A stretch of 13,292 nucleotides of DNA from CANJDH01 sp031430015 (GTDB taxonomy: Bacteria; Pseudomonadota; Gammaproteobacteria; Burkholderiales; JAEUOS01), in contig JANPAR010000162.1 in NCBI GenBank assembly GCA_031430015.1, positions 1-13,292 on the forward strand, in the 5' to 3' direction. Both the position numbers and the translations under genes were made by a program. Under the pieces are notes generated by a model. It did not search any database. It saw nothing but the letters and a program-made list of their open reading frames with translations, and had not been told where the DNA came from. Below, piece by piece: positions 8,653 to 13,292 of this stretch (positions are counted from its first letter, which is position 1; each line of letters begins with the position of its first letter).

Positions 8653-8873
8653 ATCTGCAGGCTGCGCGTGACCCGCAATGCCAGCTTGAGGCTCACCTGG
8701 CTACTGATCAAGGCCGCGAGCGCGCCACCATTGCGTGCAGCATGGAAGAGACCTTTTGGAAATCATATGCTCACGTGCCCCACACCCAGGCGCCGTACGA
8801 CGACCTTTGGCGTTGTCACTCCTCGTCATTCCGACTCTCCAACGAACTAGAAGGGGATTGTGTTCGAGTTGCT
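8653..8873. other. 221-bp intergenic region between convergent genes
   Basis: This gap separates the 3' ends of acnA and the minus-strand glycosylase gene. I see no hairpin with a T-run, no recognisable small gene and no RNA gene in it. Short open frames exist but lack a ribosome site or familiar residues. Confidence 0.5.
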
Positions 8874-9995
8874 TTATTGCAGAAAGTCTTCCATGCGACC
8901 CAATTCTTCATCCAGTGCCATGCCAAATGCCTTGTCGCGCGGTGCTTTGCCTGTCACATAACCGAGCGCGGTTTGCAGCTTGCCGTCTTTGACGGCAAGA
9001 TTTCCCCAGCCAATGACTTGATCGCGCCAGAGCATGGGCAAGGCATAGTAGCCGCGAATCCGTTTGGCGGCCGGCGTGTAGGCTTCAAAGCGGTGTGCCC
9101 AACCCCAGAAGGCCTCGAAGCGGCGGCGATCCCACACCACCGGGTCAAACGGCGCGAGCAGCCGCACGGCATCGCCCTGTTCGGCGGCGCGACCGGTGAC
9201 TCCGGCATAACGACGAGCCGTCGGCGATTCGCCCGGCGGCCAATACCAGGGAATGCCATCCACCGTGGCGCTCGGCAGCCGCGTCCTGGCACGCGCAAAA
9301 GCGGCCGCGCGCCGCGCTTCCCACTGTGGTGCGCCGCCGCGCAGCATGGCAATCAGCTCACGCAAGGAGCGTTCAGGCAAGGGAGCGTACTTGTGCACGA
9401 TCACATCCACCAGCGCGTCCATCGCCTGTTCCGGCTTGGCGGTCACTTGTGGCAAGTGCGCAGCAACCGCGTAGGTACGGACACCGCTCGCGCGTGCCGC
9501 AATGCGCAGTACACCGCGGTAATGCATGTCGCCGAGCAACTGCGTGCTCGCGTTCGACGTGCCACCGAACCAGTTGCGCACGCGGCCATGTGCGAAGTGC
9601 GCCTCGACCTCGCGTGGATGTACGACACCCCGCTCCTGGACAAAAGCCAACACCTGCCGCGCTTGCGCTGTCCGCGCCTTGGGCCAGACGGTGCGCGGAG
9701 TACGCGGATGCATCAACCCTTGCGCGGCACGCGGCAGAAAGCCGTAGTTCACGAAAAAGTCTTCCTCGACATCGAGCGCAGCGTAGCGCCGCTCCAGATC
9801 GCCGGCGCGATAGTTCCTCACGCGATGCCGCAAGGTCAAGTCCTGCGCCCGCGCCGGTGCGCGAATCGGATCGGCCTGCACAAAACCGAGCCGCTCAATC
9901 GCAGCAGAAAGGCTCGTTGGTGCAAACAGCGTCCGCGCAATGGCGTAGCGGCGCAGGACTTCGAGTGTGATGGGGGTGATGGGTGAGGCGGGCAT
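8874..9995 (-). CDS. YcaQ/AlkZ-family DNA glycosylase (winged-helix, HTH_42), 373 aa
   Basis: The protein belongs to the HTH_42 superfamily of winged-helix DNA glycosylases. Members such as E. coli YcaQ (AlkX) and Streptomyces AlkZ release alkylated bases and unhook DNA interstrand crosslinks. The catalytic Q-x-D motif typical of the YcaQ branch appears as Q40-A-D42 in G-F-V-Q-A-D-P-I, near the N-terminus as expected. Further family features are Y-R-A-G-D-L-E-R-R-Y, a basic winged-helix block at about 110-160, and the C-terminal L-L-A-P-F-D-P-V-V-W-D-R-R-R at about 284-297 followed by W-G-W. Length is slightly below the ~400 of YcaQ. ATG at 9995 gives the N-terminus M-P-A-S-P-I-T; the ribosome site is weak. 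It lies 83 bases downstream of the sirtuin gene on the same strand, and that gap contains repeat copy C. Substrate preference cannot be read from the sequence. Confidence 0.82.
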   Translation of the reverse strand: MPASPITPITLEVLRRYAIARTLFAPTSLSAAIERLGFVQADPIRAPARAQDLTLRHRVRNYRAGDLERRYAALDVEEDFFVNYGFLPRAAQGLMHPRTPRTVWPKARTAQARQVLAFVQERGVVHPREVEAHFAHGRVRNWFGGTSNASTQLLGDMHYRGVLRIAARASGVRTYAVAAHLPQVTAKPEQAMDALVDVIVHKYAPLPERSLRELIAMLRGGAPQWEARRAAAFARARTRLPSATVDGIPWYWPPGESPTARRYAGVTGRAAEQGDAVRLLAPFDPVVWDRRRFEAFWGWAHRFEAYTPAAKRIRGYYALPMLWRDQVIGWGNLAVKDGKLQTALGYVTGKAPRDKAFGMALDEELGRMEDFLQ

Positions 9996-10009
9996 GCTTC
10001 AATGCTCTT

Positions 10010-10029
10010 GAGAATGGCTCTGGGAGCGG
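10010..10029 (+). repeat. Dispersed ~20-bp intergenic repeat, copy C
   Basis: GAGAATGGCTCTGGGAGCGG lies between the glycosylase and sirtuin genes. It contains the dyad GCTC-TGG-GAGC, a possible four-base stem. It shares 17 of 20 positions with the copy at 3271 and 16 of 20 with that at 681. Confidence 0.45.
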
Positions 10030-10078
10030 GTCTTAGAGACGTGCCACCAAAAACGTTCCTGGCCTTGCGCTGAAATAG

Positions 10079-10861
10079 TCACTCACGCAAGGGATTCGAT
10101 GCATCACCCACCAACAGCGGCAATACCGTCCCAATCGGCTCGCGGAAGATCGCGTCCGCCACGGTATCGAACGGAGTTGGTTCAGCATTGAGGATGACGA
10201 GGCGCGCGTCGGACTGTTTCGCCAACTCAACCGCGCCGGCAATCGGATACACCTGCAAACTGGTGCCAATCGACAAAAACAGATCGGCCTCACTCGCGCA
10301 ACGCATGGCGCGCGCGATCACCTCGGGCACCAGATTTTGACCAAAGGAGATGGTGGCGCTCTTGAGAATGCCGCCGCAACTGGGGCAATCCGGATCGTCG
10401 TCGCCAGCCTGCAAGCGCGCAAGCGTCTGCTGCATCGGCGAGCGCGCGCCGCAGCCCATGCACACCACGCTGCGCACGGTGCCATGCACTTCGATCACTT
10501 TGTCCGCCGCGTTGCCGGCCACCTGATGCAGCTCGTCGATGTTTTGCGTAATCAGCGCATGCAGCTTGCCGCGCCGCTCGATCTCGACCAGCGCAAGATG
10601 GCCTGCGTTGGGCTGCGCTTCCCACACCGGATGTTCGATGCGCGCGCGCCAGGCCGCCTTGCGCACTTCGGCGTCCGTCATGTAATAGTGAATATTGGAG
10701 AGCTTCTCGGCCAGCGGATTTTTGGTCCACACCCCTTGCGGGCCGCGAAAATCGGGAATGCCCGATTCAGTCGAAATGCCTGCGCCCGTGAGCACCACGA
10801 TGCGCTGCGCGGCGTTGACCCACTGCCTGACGTTTTCAATCTGATCTGCGTTCACATGCAT
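10079..10861 (-). CDS. NAD-dependent protein deacylase, SIR2 (sirtuin) family, 260 aa
   Basis: Sirtuins remove acyl groups from protein lysines, consuming NAD and releasing nicotinamide and O-acyl-ADP-ribose. NAD-binding motifs are T-G-A-G-I-S-T-E-S-G-I-P-D-F-R-G (25-40) and T-Q-N-I-D-E-L-H (105-112). Catalytic His is H126 in V-H-G. The zinc site is C134-x2-C137 and C159-x2-C162, followed by G-T-S-L-Q-V-Y-P (199-206). The G-P-Q-G-V-W-T after the DFR motif resembles SIRT6/7-like sirtuins rather than E. coli CobB, and I see no clear Tyr/Arg desuccinylase pair. I chose ATG 10861 over an in-frame GTG at 10891; neither has a strong ribosome site, and 10861 gives the usual ~20-residue lead before the first motif. 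The gene sits 119 bases downstream of the sulfatase gene. A link with the neighbouring glycosylase is not shown. Confidence 0.9.
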   Translation of the reverse strand: MHVNADQIENVRQWVNAAQRIVVLTGAGISTESGIPDFRGPQGVWTKNPLAEKLSNIHYYMTDAEVRKAAWRARIEHPVWEAQPNAGHLALVEIERRGKLHALITQNIDELHQVAGNAADKVIEVHGTVRSVVCMGCGARSPMQQTLARLQAGDDDPDCPSCGGILKSATISFGQNLVPEVIARAMRCASEADLFLSIGTSLQVYPIAGAVELAKQSDARLVILNAEPTPFDTVADAIFREPIGTVLPLLVGDASNPLRE

Positions 10862-10980
10862 GCCCGCACTACCCGATGACCTGTTGAACACGATTGGCTC
10901 GATTCACTGCCGTACTGATCGCCGGGTTCATCGCTTGTACTCGGACACAGCCAATTACCCAGGCCGCGCAACAGCCCATG

Positions 10981-12333
10981 TCACTTCGCGACATACGGCG
11001 CTGGTACAAATGCGTCGGGGGAGCCCGGCGGAATCGGCGGCGCTGATTTCAAGGATTGTTGAAAGGCGTCCACCATTTTTCTGATGGGCCCACGCACCCA
11101 TCCCTGGGTGCTGCTCACGTCCGACTCTTCTTTCGGGTCCTGCACCAGGTTAAACAGGTACGGCGTTTCGAGGTGATTGGCCCCGGCGTTGGGCTCGGTT
11201 TCCCACACAAAGTGCATTTTCCAGTCGCGCCACTTGGCGGCACGCAGTTCGGACTTGATGAAATAGACGAAGCCTTCGCGTGCGGATATTTCCGTTTTGC
11301 CGGTAAAGAACGGCAGCTGATTGACGCCGTCGATGGGCCGGTCGGCGGGTGCCTTGGCACCCGCGACTTCGGCCAGGCTGGGGAACAGGTCCACCACATG
11401 CACGATTTCGTTGCTGACCACGCCCGCATCGATCTGCCCCGGCCAGCGCGCCATGAACGGCACGCGCAGCGCCCCTTCCATGGCGGTGTGATAAGTGCCG
11501 GTCCACATGCCGGCGCTGCCGCGCCACGGCCGGCGGTATTCCGGGCCGTTGTCACTGGCGAAGATGAATAGCGTGTTGTCCCGGATGCCTGCCGCGTCCA
11601 CCGCATCCAATATCTCCCCTACCCGCGCATCGAGTTCCATCAGCGAGTCGGCGAAGTCGCCCTTCTTTGACACCCCCTCAAAAGACCGGTGCGGAATGGT
11701 CGGGAAATGCAGTTGCGTGAGCGGCACGTAAAGAAAAAACGGCTTACCCGCCGCTGCTTGTCGCTTGATGAAGGCACAACTGCGGCGCGTCAACTCTTCG
11801 TCGATGCGCCGGCGCATCTCAAGGTCGTAGACCTCGCGCTTTTCGGCGGGTCGGCCCTTGACGCCCTCCATCACATAGGGAATGTCGACCACCGACGCAT
11901 CGAACCCGACCGAGTCCATGAACATGCTCTCGTTGGTAGTGCGCGGGATGCCGTACCAATCGTCAAAGCCTTTGTCCTTCGGGTAGCGGCCCTCTTTGTC
12001 ACCGAGATGCCACTTGCCATACATGGCAGTCGCATAGCCGGCGTCAGACACCGCCTCGGCAATCGTCACCTCCCAAGGGACCAGGCCCTGCGGCAAGCCA
12101 GCAGGCACCGATTGCAAGGCACCAGTACGAATCGGATGGCGGCCCGTCATTAGCGCCGAGCGGGTCGGCACGCAATCGCTCTCGACGTTGAAATTGAGCA
12201 GGCGCATGCCTTCGCCGGCGAGTGCATCAATGCGCGGCGTTGGCGCACCGCGAATGGCGCCGCCGCCATAGCAACCAAGCTCGCCCCAGCCCAGGTTATC
12301 AGCGAGAACCAGGATGATGTTTGGCTTTTTCAA
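10981..12333 (-). CDS. Sulfatase without signal peptide, 450 aa
   Basis: This is a type I sulfatase (alkaline phosphatase superfamily), hydrolysing sulfate esters after the active-site Cys is oxidised to formylglycine. The signature C54-V-P-T-R58 is followed by S-A-L-M-T-G-R. Other catalytic positions are D12, K107 and H109 (G-K-W-H-L-G), H209 (L-H-F-P), and D261-N262 (S-D-N-G-P-E). Two usual residues differ: N13 stands where most sulfatases have a second metal-binding Asp, and the Lys expected before E-G-A-L-R-V-P is Tyr/His (G-T-Y-H-T-A-M-E-G). That W-T-G-T-Y-x-T-A-M-E-G pattern seems to mark a distinct subfamily. There is no signal peptide, so it should act in the cytoplasm. The TTG start is supported by AAGGGG five bases upstream. 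The Bug/TctC gene ends 54 bases before it, suggesting co-transcription. No formylglycine-generating enzyme is in the window; substrate unknown. Confidence 0.9.
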   Translation of the reverse strand: MKKPNIILVLADNLGWGELGCYGGGAIRGAPTPRIDALAGEGMRLLNFNVESDCVPTRSALMTGRHPIRTGALQSVPAGLPQGLVPWEVTIAEAVSDAGYATAMYGKWHLGDKEGRYPKDKGFDDWYGIPRTTNESMFMDSVGFDASVVDIPYVMEGVKGRPAEKREVYDLEMRRRIDEELTRRSCAFIKRQAAAGKPFFLYVPLTQLHFPTIPHRSFEGVSKKGDFADSLMELDARVGEILDAVDAAGIRDNTLFIFASDNGPEYRRPWRGSAGMWTGTYHTAMEGALRVPFMARWPGQIDAGVVSNEIVHVVDLFPSLAEVAGAKAPADRPIDGVNQLPFFTGKTEISAREGFVYFIKSELRAAKWRDWKMHFVWETEPNAGANHLETPYLFNLVQDPKEESDVSSTQGWVRGPIRKMVDAFQQSLKSAPPIPPGSPDAFVPAPYVAK

Positions 12334-12338
12334 GAAAT

Positions 12339-12344
12339 CCCCTT
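12339..12344 (-). promoter_or_regulatory. Ribosome binding site of the sulfatase gene
   Basis: AAGGGG on the minus strand lies five bases before the TTG codon at 12333. It supports that non-ATG start, which also gives the normal family N-terminus (K-K-P-N-I-I-L-V-L-A-D). Confidence 0.7.
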
Positions 12345-12370
12345 GGCCGCTTGGCCGCTTGGTGGCTTGG
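12343..12370. repeat. 8-bp tandem repeat (3.5 units) beside the sulfatase ribosome site
   Basis: TTGGCCGC occurs twice exactly (12343-12350, 12351-12358), then as TTGGTGGC (12359-12366), then a half unit TTGG. It fills much of the 54-base gap between the Bug/TctC gene and the sulfatase and overlaps the edge of the sulfatase ribosome site. Confidence 0.8.
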
Positions 12371-12387
12371 TGAAGATAGGCATAGCA

Positions 12388-13292
12388 TCAATCCAGTTTC
12401 AAATTCAGACCCGGCACGACGCGGGTCCAGGTATCAACGTTGTCTTTGAGGAACTTGTCGAAAGGCTGATAGCCGAGCGGCTTGGCATCAATGCCGGCAT
12501 CGGTCAACTTCTGGCGCGCCTGCGCGCCTGAAACGACTTTGAAGACTGCGTCCGAGAGAGGCTTCAAGATCGCGTCCGGGGTGCCCACAGGCGCCACCAG
12601 CCCCGCCCATTGCGTCAAGGCAATCTGCGCGTAGCCCAATTCGCTGGTGGTGGGGACGTTGGCGACAGCGGCGGCACGCTTTGGCGACGTGACGGCCACG
12701 ATGCGCACATTGCCCGCCTTGGCCTGCGCCAGCATCGGCACCAGCCCAAGTACCGCCACCGGCACCTGGCCGCTGACAATGTCGGTAGCGGCCTGTCCGC
12801 CTCCCTTGTACGGTATGTGCAGGAGCTGAACACCGGCGAGCTTTGCCAGCCATTCCCCCACCACGTGCTGAGACGTGCCAACCCCCGAGGTTCCATAGGC
12901 GAGGCTGCCCGGTTTGTCCTTGGCTGCCTTTAGTACGTCAGCAAAAGACGTGAAGGTCGAACGCGCCGAGACGGCGACACACATGGGCTGATCGCCAATC
13001 ATCCCCACGCCCTGCAGGTCGCGCTTGAATTTCCAGGTGAGGTTGGGCCGCGTCACATCCAAAAGCGCAACCGAGTCCGATGCGAGGCCCAGCGTGTAGC
13101 CATCGGCCTTCGCCTGTGCGACGGCCTGCATGCCGATGGCACCAGCGGCGCCGGGGCGGTTATCGATGATGACCGTCTGTTTCAACAGTTTGCCCAGCTC
13201 GACCCCGATCAAGCGCGCCACCGTGTCGTTGGTGCCTCCCGCAGCCTGCGGGACGATGATCTTGACCGGCTGGTCAGCTGGCCACGCCGCAA
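12388..13292 (-). CDS. Bug/TctC-family tripartite tricarboxylate transporter substrate-binding protein (N-terminus outside window)
   Basis: This is a periplasmic solute-binding protein of the Bug (TctC) family, which captures carboxylates or similar small molecules, often for a TctAB membrane transporter. The frame is open to the window edge. The first visible residues, A-A-W-P-A-D-Q-P-V-K-I-I-V-P, look like the region just after signal-peptide cleavage, so only the signal peptide seems to be missing. Family hallmarks follow: A-A-G-G-T-N-D-T-V-A-R-L, V-I-I-D-N-R-P-G-A-A-G-A-I-G, Y-G-T-S-G-V-G-T-S-Q-H, H-I-P-Y-K-G-G-G-Q-A and W-A-G-L-V-A-P-V-G-T-P. The C-terminus (P-G-L-N-L-K-L-D) is complete. 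No TctA or TctB gene is in view. Bug genes are greatly expanded in Burkholderiales and the ligand cannot be predicted; the adjacent sulfatase hints at a sulfated or acidic organic compound. Confidence 0.92.
   Translation of the reverse strand, partial: AAWPADQPVKIIVPQAAGGTNDTVARLIGVELGKLLKQTVIIDNRPGAAGAIGMQAVAQAKADGYTLGLASDSVALLDVTRPNLTWKFKRDLQGVGMIGDQPMCVAVSARSTFTSFADVLKAAKDKPGSLAYGTSGVGTSQHVVGEWLAKLAGVQLLHIPYKGGGQAATDIVSGQVPVAVLGLVPMLAQAKAGNVRIVAVTSPKRAAAVANVPTTSELGYAQIALTQWAGLVAPVGTPDAILKPLSDAVFKVVSGAQARQKLTDAGIDAKPLGYQPFDKFLKDNVDTWTRVVPGLNLKLD

Noticed and set aside
10862..10891. GTG start ten codons upstream for the sirtuin
   Set aside because: No ribosome site precedes it, and the ATG at 10861 already gives a normal N-terminus. 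It cannot be fully excluded.

Overview
The window reads as chromosome from a high-GC betaproteobacterium, most likely Burkholderiales. The pointers are a Bug/TctC-type solute-binding protein, the presence of both AcnA- and AcnB-type aconitases, and core-gene codon use (a sampled line inside acnA, 7381-7440, is 39/60 G+C). This placement is inference from gene content; there is no rRNA or other marker gene here.

Layout. 1-609 is the 3' end of acnB, closed by a perfect hairpin terminator. 664-3429 is an accessory stretch. Its minus-strand run is a 79-aa antitoxin-like protein, a 52-aa PIN-like remnant, a HigA/XRE protein and an AT-richer HNH endonuclease. Its plus-strand half is a complete UPF0175/DUF3368 toxin-antitoxin pair. 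The two halves diverge from a 130-bp control region that contains a 14-bp perfect palindrome. 3430-5619 encodes a FadJ-type fusion of enoyl-CoA hydratase and 3-hydroxyacyl-CoA dehydrogenase. 5923-8652 encodes aconitase A, preceded by a 303-bp leader with a 10-bp inverted repeat. From 8874 to the end everything is on the minus strand: a YcaQ/AlkZ-family DNA glycosylase, a sirtuin, a sulfatase without a signal peptide, and a Bug/TctC solute-binding protein that runs off the window.

How the genes fit together. The two aconitases and the beta-oxidation enzyme form a central carbon block: beta-oxidation makes acetyl-CoA and aconitase acts in the TCA cycle. The toxin-antitoxin/HNH stretch looks like cargo inserted beside acnB. 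On the far side, the Bug protein and sulfatase look like an uptake-plus-hydrolysis pair for an unidentified organic acid or sulfate ester. The sirtuin and glycosylase are separate housekeeping or stress functions.

I did not find a clearly new system. The best candidates for a closer look are the compact minus-strand run at 824-2305, the dehydrogenase domain that has lost its usual NAD-ribose Asp, and the sulfatase with altered active-site positions. No tRNA, rRNA, CRISPR array, insertion sequence or origin was seen.
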